In this document: piece after piece, positions 9,070 through 18,712 of the stretch | Numbering within the stretch: the stretch's first letter is position 1 | How the letters are laid out: each line of letters starts with the position of its first letter | From: Roseiarcus sp963748545 | GTDB lineage: Bacteria > Pseudomonadota > Alphaproteobacteria > Rhizobiales > Beijerinckiaceae | DNA length: 64,000 nucleotides | Direction: 5' to 3' | NCBI GenBank assembly: GCA_963748545.1 | Contig: CAVVJO010000012.1 | Coordinates: forward strand, 1 to 64,000 | The notes under the pieces: generated by a model | Told to the model about the DNA's origin: nothing | The model's input: only the letters and a program-made list of their open reading frames with translations | The model's database searches: none | Position numbers and translations under genes: made by a program

Positions 9070-10062
9070 ATGGGTTCTGGCGCTTCCTTACGACGGCGAC
9101 CGAACGAGGAGGCGTCGACCGCTCTTGGTCTGCTGCTGCTGATTGTGCTGGCCTTCGCGGTCTTCTCGTGGTCCGCGAACGGCTTCTCCTCTCCCTATAA
9201 TCAATACGCCCTGACGCGGACGGCAGGGCTCAACGTCCTGCTGGGGCTCGCCATGATGCTGGTGATCGCGACAGGGGGCCTCGATCTCTCGATCGGCGCA
9301 ATCGGCGTCGCCTCGGCGATGTTCGCCGGCCATCTGATGCAGGACTTCCGCACGCAGACGGCGATTGCGATCTTTGGCGCGCTCTGCCTCGGCGGGGCGC
9401 TCGGCTTCTGCAATGGCTTCGTGGTCGTGTTCGCGCGGGTGCACAGCTTCATCGTGACGCTGGCGTCCATGAGCATCATCTTCGGCGCGATGATCGTCCT
9501 GACGAAGGCCGAGGCGGTCCGCGACCTGCCGGCTTCGTTCCTCGCTCTCGGCAGGATTCGCTGGCTCGGCTTCCTCTCCCCCATGCTGGCGGTCAGCGTC
9601 GTCGTCGGAGCGCTGATTGCGATCATGCTGCGATGGACGGACATCGGGCGCGAGATCCTGGCGGCGGGGGCCAATGCCCGCGCCGCCGCCCTCTCGGGCG
9701 TTAGGGTTGGAAACCGGATCATGGCGGTGCACGCGATCGCTGGAATCCTGGCGGCGGCGGCGGGGGTGATGCTGTCGATTCGCAACGGCGCGATGGTGCC
9801 GTCGATGGCCGGCAACCTCGGCCAGGAATGGCTGCTCCCGGCATTCCTGGCGCCGGTCCTCGGCGGCGCCCTTCTGAGCGGCGGCCGAGCCTGGGTGCTG
9901 CCGACCGTGCTCGCGGCTTTTCTCGTTACGGAACTCACGAGCGGCATGCTCCTCATGTCGATCGGCGAGTTCTGGGTTCAGTTCGCGCTGGGCTCGGTGT
10001 TGCTTCTCGCGGTGCTGCTCGAGAAGGCCCGCAGCCTGCTCATGGGAACGGAGAGGGTCTGA
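9070..10062 (+). CDS. ABC transporter permease (RbsC/AraH-like), first of two
   Basis: A 330-residue inner-membrane protein with about eight to ten hydrophobic segments and the BPD_transp_2 family landmarks: LNVLLGLAMMLVIATGGLDLSIGAI near the start, the cytoplasmic EAA-like loop DIGREILAAGANARAAALSGVRV, and GQEWLLPAFLAPVLGGALLSGG near the end. It lies 44 bases after the binding protein and is followed two bases later by a second, different permease, so the channel is probably a heterodimer. It should carry the same unidentified sugar or polyol as the rest of the operon. Confidence 0.9.
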   Translation: MGSGASLRRRPNEEASTALGLLLLIVLAFAVFSWSANGFSSPYNQYALTRTAGLNVLLGLAMMLVIATGGLDLSIGAIGVASAMFAGHLMQDFRTQTAIAIFGALCLGGALGFCNGFVVVFARVHSFIVTLASMSIIFGAMIVLTKAEAVRDLPASFLALGRIRWLGFLSPMLAVSVVVGALIAIMLRWTDIGREILAAGANARAAALSGVRVGNRIMAVHAIAGILAAAAGVMLSIRNGAMVPSMAGNLGQEWLLPAFLAPVLGGALLSGGRAWVLPTVLAAFLVTELTSGMLLMSIGEFWVQFALGSVLLLAVLLEKARSLLMGTERV

Positions 10063-10064
10063 TC

Positions 10065-11024
10065 TTGGCGAAAGGGCTGTTGCGTCAGGAGTGGCTTGGG
10101 CTGGCGGCGATCGCTGTTCTGGCCTTCGTGCTCATGGCGGCGCTTCGCCCTGCTTTCCTGACGCCTTTCAACCTCTTCGTCCTGATGAGCGCCTTCGCGC
10201 TCGCGGCGCTGATCGCGCTCGGACAAATGATCACACTCGCGGTGGGGCAACTCAATCTGTCGCTGGGCTCGATCGGCGGCCTCGTGGCCGTGGCTTTCGC
10301 CGGCATGATGGAGGTCTGGCACCTGTCCGCGGCGCCGGCTTTCGTTCTGGGCCTTGCTCTTGGCGCGGCGGCCGGCTTGTTCAACGGCGTCCTGATCGCG
10401 CAGTTGAAGTTGTCGGCCTTCATCGTGACGCTTGCGACGCTGGCGATGTTCAAGGGCCTGAACCTGGCGCTGACCAAGGCGCAGCCATTCTACAACATCG
10501 ACAAAGCCGTCAGCGCGTTTGGCAACGCGTCCCTTGTCGGACCGATCCCGGCCGTATTGATTCCGACAGCGGTTGCGACCGCCATTCTCGCTTACGTCCT
10601 CTATCGGTTGCCGATCGGGCGGCAGATCCTGGCGGTCGGCGGCAACAGCAGCGCGTCCGAACTGTCGGGAATCTCGATCAAGCGAGCCGTCGTCACCGCG
10701 CATGTTCTCTCCGGGGTCCTTGCCGGGCTGGCAGGCATGGTGGCTGTCGCGCGCCTGCAGTTGGGGCAGCCGACCATCGGCGAGGATTGGCTGATCTCCT
10801 CCTTCGCAGCGCCGGTCATCGGAGGCGTTGCTCTGACCGGCGGCCACGTCAGCATCGTGGGCACCTTGCTCGCCGTCGTCATCATCGCGCTGATTACCCA
10901 GGGACTGGTTCTGTTCGCTGTCGATCCTTTCTACGTTCAGCTCCTCTTGGGCGGGCTCATTCTGCTCGCCGTCGGACTTAACGGCCTGAGAACGATGCTC
11001 CCCATCGGATACTCGGCGCCATGA
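10065..11024 (+). CDS. ABC transporter permease (RbsC/AraH-like), second of two
   Basis: This 319-residue polytopic inner-membrane protein is homologous to the preceding permease but clearly diverged: GQMITLAVGQLNLSLGSIGGL, the cytoplasmic loop PIGRQILAVGGNSSASELSGIS and GEDWLISSFAAPVIGGVALTGG. The same frame extends upstream into the previous gene, but that part is nonsense, so the TTG at 10065 (two bases after the previous stop) is taken as the start. It ends in an ATGA overlap with the ATPase gene at 11021, which implies translational coupling. The channel is inferred to be a heterodimer with the first permease. Confidence 0.88.
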   Translation: MAKGLLRQEWLGLAAIAVLAFVLMAALRPAFLTPFNLFVLMSAFALAALIALGQMITLAVGQLNLSLGSIGGLVAVAFAGMMEVWHLSAAPAFVLGLALGAAAGLFNGVLIAQLKLSAFIVTLATLAMFKGLNLALTKAQPFYNIDKAVSAFGNASLVGPIPAVLIPTAVATAILAYVLYRLPIGRQILAVGGNSSASELSGISIKRAVVTAHVLSGVLAGLAGMVAVARLQLGQPTIGEDWLISSFAAPVIGGVALTGGHVSIVGTLLAVVIIALITQGLVLFAVDPFYVQLLLGGLILLAVGLNGLRTMLPIGYSAP

Positions 11025-12544
11025 CGCATGCGCTTGCGCTCGAAGACGTCGTCAAGTCCTTTCCGGGCGTCATCGCGCTCGACGGCGTCTCGCTCTCGCT
11101 GGAGCGCGGCAGCATCCACGCGCTGATCGGAGAGAACGGCGCCGGCAAGTCGACCCTGATCAAGATCATCACCGGCGTGCACCGCGCCAACAGCGGGACC
11201 GTCAGGGTCGACGGGCGCATTGTCCATTTCGCGAGTCCGCGAGACGCGAGCCATGAGGGAATCGGGGCCGTCCATCAGGAGCGCAACCTGATCCCCAGGT
11301 TCTCGATCGCCGAAAACATCGTCCTCGATCGCATCGCCGCAAGGACGTTGGCGCCGATCGACTATCAAGAGATCCACCAACTTGGCCGGGAGTGGCTGGG
11401 GCGGCTCGATCTCGACCTCGACGTGCGCCGTCCGGTCTCCTCGCTGACTGCGGCCCAGGCGCAAATGGTCGAGATCGCGCGGGCGTTGTCGCTTCAGTCG
11501 AAGGTCCTTGTGCTCGACGAGCCGACCGCCTCGCTGACTGCGCACGAGGCCGAGGCTCTCTTCCGGGTTCTTCGCCAGCTTCGCGACCGCGGCGTCGCGA
11601 TGCTCTTTGTCAGCCACAAGCTCGAGGAGATCGAGCAGCTTTGCGATTCCGTGACGGTGCTGCGTGACGGTCGGAACGCCACCGCGAGCGGGCCGATTTG
11701 CGATTACGACAGAGCGGCGCTGGTGCGCGCCATGGTCGGACGCGATTTCGCCCTCGACGAGACGGAGCGTCGCGCAAAGGCAGAGACGAACGACGCGCCG
11801 GCGCTCGAACTGAAGCGCGTTGCGACGAGCGTCGGCCATCGCGACGTGAGCCTCGCCGTGAGGCGCGGGGAGATCGTCGGGCTTTACGGCCTGGTCGGCG
11901 CCGGCCGCACCGAACTGGCGAAATCGATCATCGGCTTCTACCCGATCGTCGCGGGGGAGTTGCGCGTGAACGGCCGCGCCGTCCGCATCGCGAACGTCAA
12001 TACCGCGCTGCATCGATTCGGCATTGGCTACGTGAGCGAGGACCGGAAGACCGAGGGCGTCGTGCTTATGCACAGCGTGCTCGCCAACGCCGGAATCACG
12101 GTCTGGTCGAATCTGCGCGGAGCGCTTGGCTGGTTGCCTGACGGCCCGATCGTAAAGCGCGTTGACCCGTTGCTTCGCCAGCTGGACGTGCGAGCGGCCT
12201 CACGCCAAACGGCCGTTCGCAATCTCTCGGGCGGCAACCAGCAGAAGGTCAGCATCGCCAAGTGGCTCGCGGCGGGCGTGGAGATCCTGATCGTCGATGA
12301 GCCGAGCATCGGAGTGGACGTCCGCACGAAAGCCTATCTGCATCAGCTCATCGCGCAGCTTGCCGACCGGGGTACGGCGATCCTGCTGATTTCCAGCGAC
12401 TTGCCGGAGATTGTCGGGTTGGCGGACCGTTTGCTGCTCATGAAGGATTTTCGCCTCATCGGCGCAATCGAGAACGATAGGAATTACGCGCGGATGTCGG
12501 CGGATGTGATGAGCAGGCTGCAGGCCGCCGCTCCGGCCGCGTGA
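11021..12544 (+). CDS. ABC transporter ATP-binding protein, RbsA/MglA-like double cassette
   Basis: This 507-residue cytosolic protein has two fused nucleotide-binding cassettes, the form used by ribose-type importers. Cassette one has Walker A GENGAGKST (38-46), the signature region LTAAQAQMVEIARAL and Walker B VLVLDEPTASL. Cassette two has the degenerate Walker A typical of this family (GLVGAGRTELAKSI), a good signature LSGGNQQKVSIAKWL and Walker B ILIVDEPSIGVD. Only one full ATPase site is thus expected, as in RbsA. The gene starts in an ATGA overlap with the second permease. The substrate follows the operon and is unknown. Confidence 0.92.
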   Translation: MTHALALEDVVKSFPGVIALDGVSLSLERGSIHALIGENGAGKSTLIKIITGVHRANSGTVRVDGRIVHFASPRDASHEGIGAVHQERNLIPRFSIAENIVLDRIAARTLAPIDYQEIHQLGREWLGRLDLDLDVRRPVSSLTAAQAQMVEIARALSLQSKVLVLDEPTASLTAHEAEALFRVLRQLRDRGVAMLFVSHKLEEIEQLCDSVTVLRDGRNATASGPICDYDRAALVRAMVGRDFALDETERRAKAETNDAPALELKRVATSVGHRDVSLAVRRGEIVGLYGLVGAGRTELAKSIIGFYPIVAGELRVNGRAVRIANVNTALHRFGIGYVSEDRKTEGVVLMHSVLANAGITVWSNLRGALGWLPDGPIVKRVDPLLRQLDVRAASRQTAVRNLSGGNQQKVSIAKWLAAGVEILIVDEPSIGVDVRTKAYLHQLIAQLADRGTAILLISSDLPEIVGLADRLLLMKDFRLIGAIENDRNYARMSADVMSRLQAAAPAA

Positions 12545-12660
12545 GCAGGGAGAAAGCGGGAGCAGTCGAGATGCGCCTGGGACGGAGCCGCCTCGAACGG
12601 GAGGCGACGAGATTTCAAGGGCCTCGCGCCCCTCAAGACGACTGGCAAGGGAGAGACAGC

Positions 12661-13419
12661 ATGTCGAAGAAACTGGATGGGAAAGTCGCGTTGATCACGG
12701 GCGCAGGCTCCGGAATGGGCCGAGCCATGGCGTTCGCGTTCGCGGGCGAAGGCGCGCGCATCGCCGCCGTGGACGTGAACCTCGACTCGGTGAAACGCGT
12801 CGTAGCGGAACTTGGCGGCGAGAAACATTTGGCGCTCGCCGGCGACGTCTCCAGCGGAGACTCGGTGGCCGGGTTCTCAAGGACGGCGGTCGAGACGTTG
12901 GGTCAAGTCGACATCTTAGTGAACAATGCCGGCATCCTGGACAATTACGCGTCCGTGACCGAAACGAGCGAGGAGCTTTGGGACCGGATCATCGAAGTCA
13001 ATCTCAAGGGTATGTACCTGACCTGCCATGCGCTCCTGCCGGCGATGGTCGCGCGGCGATCGGGCGTGATCATCAATCTCGGTTCGATCGCGGGCTTCGT
13101 CGCGGGGGGCGGAGGCGCAGCCTACACGACCTCGAAACACGGGGTCATCGGCTTCACACGCCAACTCGCCTTCGACTACGGCAAGCACGGCGTGCGCGCT
13201 AACGCCATCTGTCCCGGCGCCGTCGAGACCGGAATGACAAAGGAGATCTTCGCTTCCGGCGACATGGCGGTGATGGAAAGCGTCAGATCCGTTCCTGCGG
13301 GCAGGCACGCGCAACCCGAGGAGATCGCGAAGCTTGGCCTCTTCCTCGCCTCGGAGGAGGATTCCTCCTTCATTCACGGCGCCGCGATGCTCATCGACGG
13401 CGGGTGGACGATCAGATAG
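12661..13419 (+). CDS. SDR family oxidoreductase (probable sugar/polyol dehydrogenase)
   Basis: A 252-residue classical short-chain dehydrogenase: dinucleotide-binding TGAGSGMG (13-20), NNAG (88-91), catalytic Ser142, Tyr155 and Lys159 (YTTSK) and PGAVETGM. The acid VDVN after the second strand suggests NAD rather than NADP. ATG at 12661 follows GGGAGAGACAGC; the open frame reaches back to 12541 but that part has no SDR similarity. As last gene of the ABC importer operon it probably oxidises the imported sugar or polyol; this is inference from context. Confidence 0.88.
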   Translation: MSKKLDGKVALITGAGSGMGRAMAFAFAGEGARIAAVDVNLDSVKRVVAELGGEKHLALAGDVSSGDSVAGFSRTAVETLGQVDILVNNAGILDNYASVTETSEELWDRIIEVNLKGMYLTCHALLPAMVARRSGVIINLGSIAGFVAGGGGAAYTTSKHGVIGFTRQLAFDYGKHGVRANAICPGAVETGMTKEIFASGDMAVMESVRSVPAGRHAQPEEIAKLGLFLASEEDSSFIHGAAMLIDGGWTIR

Positions 13420-13460
13420 CGCGCGAGGCTGATCCGTCGTTTACGATACTTGATCGGACA

Positions 13461-14712
13461 TTAGCGCATGGCGATCCGCGTTCCGGCGCCGCCGTTGAGC
13501 ATCCTCTTCAGGTGATACTGGGCGAGCGAGTCGCCCGGCCGTTCGCCAATCAGGGCGGCGAAGGCCGCGAGCGCCCCGGCGTCGGCGGCCTCGAGCTTCG
13601 CAAAGGCGTTAAGATAGCCGATCGTGTGCGGGCTCGACCGTTCCTCCTCCGGCAGCGGTTCGAAGGCGCGCATCGGTTCGCTTCGGCCGCGGAGCACGAG
13701 GTCGCCGACCGGCCGCCCAAAAAACCCTTCGGCGCGTTCGGCGGCCGCCGCGCTGACGCAGATCCGCGTGCCGAGTTCCTTGTTGACCGCTTCGAGCCGC
13801 GCGGCCGCGTTGATCGTGTCGCCGTAGGCTGTGTAGTCGAACAGGCGTCCGCCGCCGAAATTGCCGACGATCGCCGGTCCCGCATGGACGCCGATGCGCG
13901 TCACGCCGAGGGGAACGCCGCGCGCGTTCCATTCCTCGCGGTAGGCTTCGGAACACGCGTCGAGCGCAAGCGCGCAAGCGATCGCGCGCGAGGCGGCGTC
14001 ATGCTGGTCGGCCGGCGCGCCGAACAGGACATGGATGGCGTCCCCGATGATCTTGGCGACCGTGCCCTTCATGCGCGAACACGATCTCCGTCATGCCCTC
14101 GAGATAGCCGCTGAGCAGGTTCGCGAGCTCTTTCGGATCGAGCGACTCGACCAGCGGCGTGAAGCCGGCGATGTCGGTGAACAGCGTCGCGATCTCCCGC
14201 CGCTCCCCGCCGGGGGCGAGGGCGTTCGCATCCGCCGCGAGGCTGAGCGCGAGATTGGGCGAGAAGTAGCGGGAGAGCGAAGCATGCGCACGTTCGGCGG
14301 ACGCCTGTCGCGCGCGGGCGTCCTTGATCGCGGCCACATGCGCGATGGTCTTGCGCACGGTCGTCTCGAAGTCGGCGAAGTCGATCGGCTTGGTCAGAAA
14401 GTCGAAAGCGCCGCAATTCATGGCGGTGCGGATATTGGCCATATCGCCATAAGCCGAGACGATCACGGTCGAGAACCGGGTCGCCTCATCCTGCAGCCGG
14501 CCGAGCAGCGTCAGCCCATCCATCCTGGGCATGTTGATGTCGGTCAGCACCATGTCGAAGTCGCGGTTGTCGGCGAGGAAGGCCAGCGCCTCGACGCCGT
14601 CGTGCGCGAAGCCGAACGCGATTGCGCCCTCCTTGATCTGGCGGCGGAACTTCTGCCGGATCAGGTCCTCGAGATCAGGCTCGTCGTCGACGACGAGGAT
14701 TTTCGCCGTCAT
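13461..14712 (-). CDS. response regulator with class III adenylate/guanylate cyclase output, frameshifted
   Basis: About 416 residues after repair. The N-terminal receiver (1-120) has the acidic pair DD (9-10), phospho-acceptor Asp58 in LTDINMPRMDG and the KPID lysine. A short helix leads to a class III cyclase domain: LFTDIAGFTPL with its metal-binding Asp, IIGDAIHVLFGAP with the second, then GVHAGPAIVGNFGGGRLFDY and TAYGDTINAAARLE. The frame breaks at the CCC at 14065-14067 (plus strand); dropping one base joins EIVFAHEG to TVAKIIGDA. It overlaps the lone receiver by four bases and is probably switched by the neighbouring GAF kinase to make cAMP. Assignment as adenylate rather than guanylate cyclase is by family likelihood. 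Confidence 0.87.
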
Positions 14713-15107
14713 GAGGCGCCCTGCGCCTCCTCGAGACGGCGTCCGATTTCGCTGCGAAGCCCAGGGAAGTCGATCGGCTTGGTGAACAGCCCCGCGGCGC
14801 CGCCCTCGATCGCCTTACGCCTCGTTTCCTGGTCGCCGTAGGCCGTGATCATGATCACCGGCACATCGGGCCGCGCCTTTCTCGCGCGGGGCAGAAGCTC
14901 GAGGCCGCTCATGCCGGGCATGTTGATGTCGGAAAGGATGAGAATCAGGCTTGCGCTCTCCGCTGCGTCGACGCGCTCAAGCGCTTCGGGCGCCGACTGG
15001 GCGAAGTCCATAGCGAACTGGGAGGCGCGCAATTCCTTGCGGAATTGCTGGCGGAAAAGCTCGGCGACGTCGGGCTCGTCGTCCACGACCAGGATCAGCG
15101 CGCTCAT
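14709..15107 (-). CDS. single-domain response regulator (receiver only)
   Basis: This 132-residue CheY-like protein has acidic residues DDE (9-11), phospho-acceptor Asp60 in LILSDINMPGMSG, the Thr in MITAYG and Lys in FTKPIDF, with no output domain. It sits between the GAF kinase and the receiver-cyclase and overlaps both by four bases, so the three are surely cotranscribed. Its closeness in sequence to the cyclase receiver (VVDDEPD, FRQQFRKE against IRQKFRRQ) suggests local duplication. Likely roles are phosphate sink, shuttle, or a second output acting by protein contact. Confidence 0.9.
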   Translation of the reverse strand: MSALILVVDDEPDVAELFRQQFRKELRASQFAMDFAQSAPEALERVDAAESASLILILSDINMPGMSGLELLPRARKARPDVPVIMITAYGDQETRRKAIEGGAAGLFTKPIDFPGLRSEIGRRLEEAQGAS

Positions 15108-18100
15108 GACGCGATCCCCGCGCGCGGGAGAATGAGGGTGAACTGGGTGAAGGCGCCAGGCTCGGTCGTCACCTCGATCGTCCCGCCATGCTGCTTGGCC
15201 ACGATGTCGTGGCTGAGCGACAGGCCGAGCCCGGTGCCTTCGCCCGCCGGCTTGGTGGTGAAGAACGGATTGAACATCTTCGCCTTCACCTCGTCGGGTA
15301 TCCCCGTTCCGTTATCCCGGATGGCGATCTCGACGCTGTGTCCGAGATCACGCGTCGAGGCCGTGATCGTCGGCTCGTAAGCGCCGGTCGCCTCGCCCTG
15401 CTTGCGCTTGTTCGTCGCGTAAAATCCGTTCGAAATCAAGTTCAGCAGCACCCGCGTCATTTCCTGTGCATAGATCTCCGCGGCCCCCGCATTCTCGTCG
15501 AGCGATTTGGCGATCGTCACGTTGAAGCCCGGCCTTTCCGCGCGCGCGCCGTGATAGGCGAGGTTCAGCGCCTCCTCGACCATCGCGTTGACATTGACGC
15601 GCGTCCGTTCGCCCGACCCCTCGCGCGAGTGCAGGAGCATATTCTTGACGATCGAATCGGCGCGCTTGCCGTGGCTGACCACTTTGTCGAGGTTGGCGTC
15701 GATCATGCCGATCAGTTCGTCGGCCTCTCCACGGTCGGCGGCGTCGACCGGCGCCTTTGCGAGCACCTCGCGCAATTCGTCCATCAGCTCGCGCGACAAT
15801 GCCGAGAAATTGTTGATGAAGTTGAGCGGGTTCTTGATCTCGTGGGCGATGCCGGCGGTGAGCTGGCCGAGGGAGGCGAGCTTTTCCGACTGGACGAGGC
15901 GGTCCTGCGCCTTGCGCAAATCGTCGAGCGAGGCGGCGAGTTCCTTCGTGCGCGCCTGAACTTCGTCGAACAGGCGCACGTTCTCCAGCGCGATGACCGC
16001 CTGGTCGGCGAAAGTCTGGACGATTTCGACCTGGCGGTCGCTGAAGTGTCCGGGCTCGTCGCGCGTCAGGATGATGGCGCCTTCGACCCCGTCTTTCCTG
16101 AGGAGCGGCACCCCGAGCAGAGAGCGCACGTTGCTCGCCAGAGAGCCCATCGGCACGACATAGTCGGGGTCGGCCAGGCAATCGGGAATGCGCTCGACCT
16201 TGCCGGAGAGCAGCACCCGGCCGGCTATGGTGGCGCGTCCCGGGACGGCGGGATGCTCTCGGAGATATTGCGCGAGAGCGCTCGTATGCTCCGCGCCGAC
16301 CGTGTCGCGATAGCGATAAACGTCGCCGTCGCGCACGCAGATCGTGCCCGTCAGAGCGCCGCTAAGTTCGACGGCCGAGGAAACCAACGTATTGAACACC
16401 GCCTGCAGATCGAACGCCGAGCGGCTGATCACCTTCAGCACGTCCGACGTCGCAGTCTGCATTTGCAGCGCCTCGGTGAGGTCGCGCGTGCGCGCCTGGA
16501 CTTCCTCGAATAGGCGCGTGTTTTCGATGGCGATGATCGCCTGATCGGCGAAGGTCTCCACGGCCTCGATCTGCCGCGCGCTGAAAGGCGTCACGTCCGG
16601 CTGCAGGAGCGTGATGACGCCAACGGCCTCTCCGTTCCGCATGAGCGGCACGGAGAGCAGCGCTCTCGGGCTGCCCCTCGCCATCGGTCCGACGCCATAC
16701 TCGGGATCATGGGCGATATTGGGAATATGAACGGTCTGCTTTTCCCTTGCGGCGCGCGCGGTGGAGGAGCCGCGCGTTTCAAGGGCGATCGGATTGGCGT
16801 GCAGAAACTCCCGAAAGCTCGCCTGCAGGCCGGATTCCGCAACCAGGCGGTAGTTCCGGTCATCGAACATGAAGATCGCCGACTCCCGCGCGCCGCACAA
16901 AGCGCGCGAAGTCCCGGCGATCACTTCCAGAACCGGCGCCAGGGAATTTGGCGACCTGCTGATCGCCTTCAGGACTTCGGACGTCGCGGTTTGGAAACGC
17001 AGCGCCTCTTCGAGGTCGCGCGTCTTGGCCTGGACTTCGTCGAACAGGCGCACGTTCTCGATCGCGATCACCGCCTGATCCGCGAAGGTCTGGACGAGAT
17101 CGACCTGGCGCTGAGAATAGACGCCCGGCGCATAGCGTGTCAGCACGATTGCGCCCTCGACCTTTCCGTCGCGCAGCAGCGGCACGCCGAGCACCCCCCT
17201 TCCGCGCGCCAGTACGCTCAGCGGCAGCTCAAATTCCTTGTCCTCGAGCATGTCGGCGATGCACTCGACCCGGCCTGACAGGGCGACGCGGCCCACGACC
17301 GAACTGCGACCGACCGTGCGCGGATGCGATCGCATATATTCGACATAGTCAGAATCGGCCCCCGAAGCGGCCAGCCATCGAAAGACCTCTCCGTCCCGGA
17401 GATAGATCGCTCCTCGATTCGCCCCGCTCAATTCGACGGCGGAGGATATCAGCGTGTCGAACACCGCCTGCAGATCGAAGGCGGAGCGGCTGATCACCTT
17501 GAGGACGTCCGCCGTCGCGGTCTGCTGCGCCAGCGACTCTTCGAGATCTCGCGTCTTCGCCTGCACCTCGTTGAAGAGGCGCGCGTTCTCGATGGCGATC
17601 ATCGCCTGGTCGCGGAACGATTCCGCCTGGGCGATGTCCTTCGGGCTGAAGCTGTTCGGGCGCCTTCCCATGACGAGGAGGACGCCGATGCACTCGTCCT
17701 CGCGCACGAGCGGCAGGTAGAGCCCGGACTGCGCCTGAAGCTGCTCCTGGACGACGCGCTCGTGCGGGGGCAGGTCGATCTCGGACAGATCGCGGAAGTG
17801 CAGCATCGCCTTGTCGACAAGGACGCGCGACGGAAAGTTGGCGCTCGGGTCGATTTTGGTTCGGAAGGGGGGATCGAAAATCTCCAAGAGTCCCTGGCTG
17901 TTGGCGCTGGCGGCGTGAACGAAGCTGTCCCCATCGCGCAGCAGCATCCCCGCGAGATCGCATTTGAGGACCCGCACGGCGGTCAGGACGATGCGTTCAA
18001 ACACTGGTCTCGCGTCGGTCGGAGACTGGCTGATGACGCGCAGAATTTCGGCCGTCGCCGTCTGCCGCTCCAGCGCCTCCTTCGTCTCGCGGAACAGCCC

Positions 18101-18712
18101 TGCATTGTGGATCGCAATCGCCGCCTGGTCGGCGAACGTTTGCAGCAGCGCTTGCTCGCGGTCGGTGAAGGGCCTCGGCGGCGAGCGCACCACCAGGATC
18201 GAGCCGAGGCCACGATCTTCCGACAACATCGGCGCATAGAGGAGCGAAGCGCTTCCGAGGCGCTCCGCCCGTTCGCGCACGGTGGCCGATATCCCCGGCT
18301 CGGCTGCGAGGTCCGGAATGTGATGCATGCGGCGCTCGCGGATGAGCCGCCCGGTGACGCTCTCGCCGACCGGTGTGACGTCGTTGCGGACCTCGTCCGC
18401 CCTCGGGCCGCGCCACGCCGCGACGCGCACCATGTCGTCGTCGCCGATCGTGTAGACGCCGATCTCTTCGCTGCCGAAAAGCCGCTGACAGGCGTCGATG
18501 ATCGCCTCGAAAACCGGCGCCGCATCGGCGACCGACTTGCTTATCGCGCCGAGCACCTCCGCCGAAGCGCTCTGCTGCTCCAGCGCCTCGGCGAGTTCGC
18601 GTTCGCGCTCGGCCAGCGCCGCGAGCAGGGCCTCAGGGGTCGGCGCCTTCGGAGACTTCCGGTCGGGCTTCGGCGGGCGTGTCGACGGCGGCGCGGCGCG
18701 TCGGGCGGTCAT
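15104..18712 (-). CDS. soluble hybrid-free histidine kinase with five GAF domains
   Basis: About 1,200 residues, no membrane segment. After a basic Pro-rich start come five GAF domains, each followed by a near-identical coiled-coil linker (FADQAVIAIENVRLFDEVQA, then a TRDLEEAL...QTATSEVLK-type stretch), spaced about 175-190 residues apart. The kinase core has SEKLASLGQLTAGIAHEIKN with the phospho-accepting His, LLNLISNGFYAT (N box), RDNGTGIPDEV, and FNPFFTTKPAGEGTGLGLS (F and G boxes). It therefore belongs to the NtrB-like/HAMP-less class with ATP binding intact. No receiver is fused; the two downstream receivers are the obvious targets. The ATG at 18712 is preferred over a TTG at 18727. What the GAF domains bind cannot be read from sequence. 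Confidence 0.92.
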   Translation of the reverse strand: MTARRAAPPSTRPPKPDRKSPKAPTPEALLAALAERERELAEALEQQSASAEVLGAISKSVADAAPVFEAIIDACQRLFGSEEIGVYTIGDDDMVRVAAWRGPRADEVRNDVTPVGESVTGRLIRERRMHHIPDLAAEPGISATVRERAERLGSASLLYAPMLSEDRGLGSILVVRSPPRPFTDREQALLQTFADQAAIAIHNAGLFRETKEALERQTATAEILRVISQSPTDARPVFERIVLTAVRVLKCDLAGMLLRDGDSFVHAASANSQGLLEIFDPPFRTKIDPSANFPSRVLVDKAMLHFRDLSEIDLPPHERVVQEQLQAQSGLYLPLVREDECIGVLLVMGRRPNSFSPKDIAQAESFRDQAMIAIENARLFNEVQAKTRDLEESLAQQTATADVLKVISRSAFDLQAVFDTLISSAVELSGANRGAIYLRDGEVFRWLAASGADSDYVEYMRSHPRTVGRSSVVGRVALSGRVECIADMLEDKEFELPLSVLARGRGVLGVPLLRDGKVEGAIVLTRYAPGVYSQRQVDLVQTFADQAVIAIENVRLFDEVQAKTRDLEEALRFQTATSEVLKAISRSPNSLAPVLEVIAGTSRALCGARESAIFMFDDRNYRLVAESGLQASFREFLHANPIALETRGSSTARAAREKQTVHIPNIAHDPEYGVGPMARGSPRALLSVPLMRNGEAVGVITLLQPDVTPFSARQIEAVETFADQAIIAIENTRLFEEVQARTRDLTEALQMQTATSDVLKVISRSAFDLQAVFNTLVSSAVELSGALTGTICVRDGDVYRYRDTVGAEHTSALAQYLREHPAVPGRATIAGRVLLSGKVERIPDCLADPDYVVPMGSLASNVRSLLGVPLLRKDGVEGAIILTRDEPGHFSDRQVEIVQTFADQAVIALENVRLFDEVQARTKELAASLDDLRKAQDRLVQSEKLASLGQLTAGIAHEIKNPLNFINNFSALSRELMDELREVLAKAPVDAADRGEADELIGMIDANLDKVVSHGKRADSIVKNMLLHSREGSGERTRVNVNAMVEEALNLAYHGARAERPGFNVTIAKSLDENAGAAEIYAQEMTRVLLNLISNGFYATNKRKQGEATGAYEPTITASTRDLGHSVEIAIRDNGTGIPDEVKAKMFNPFFTTKPAGEGTGLGLSLSHDIVAKQHGGTIEVTTEPGAFTQFTLILPRAGIAS

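Noticed and set aside
13420..13460. Terminator between the SDR and the receiver-cyclase genes
   Set aside because: No convincing stem-loop in the 41-base convergent gap.
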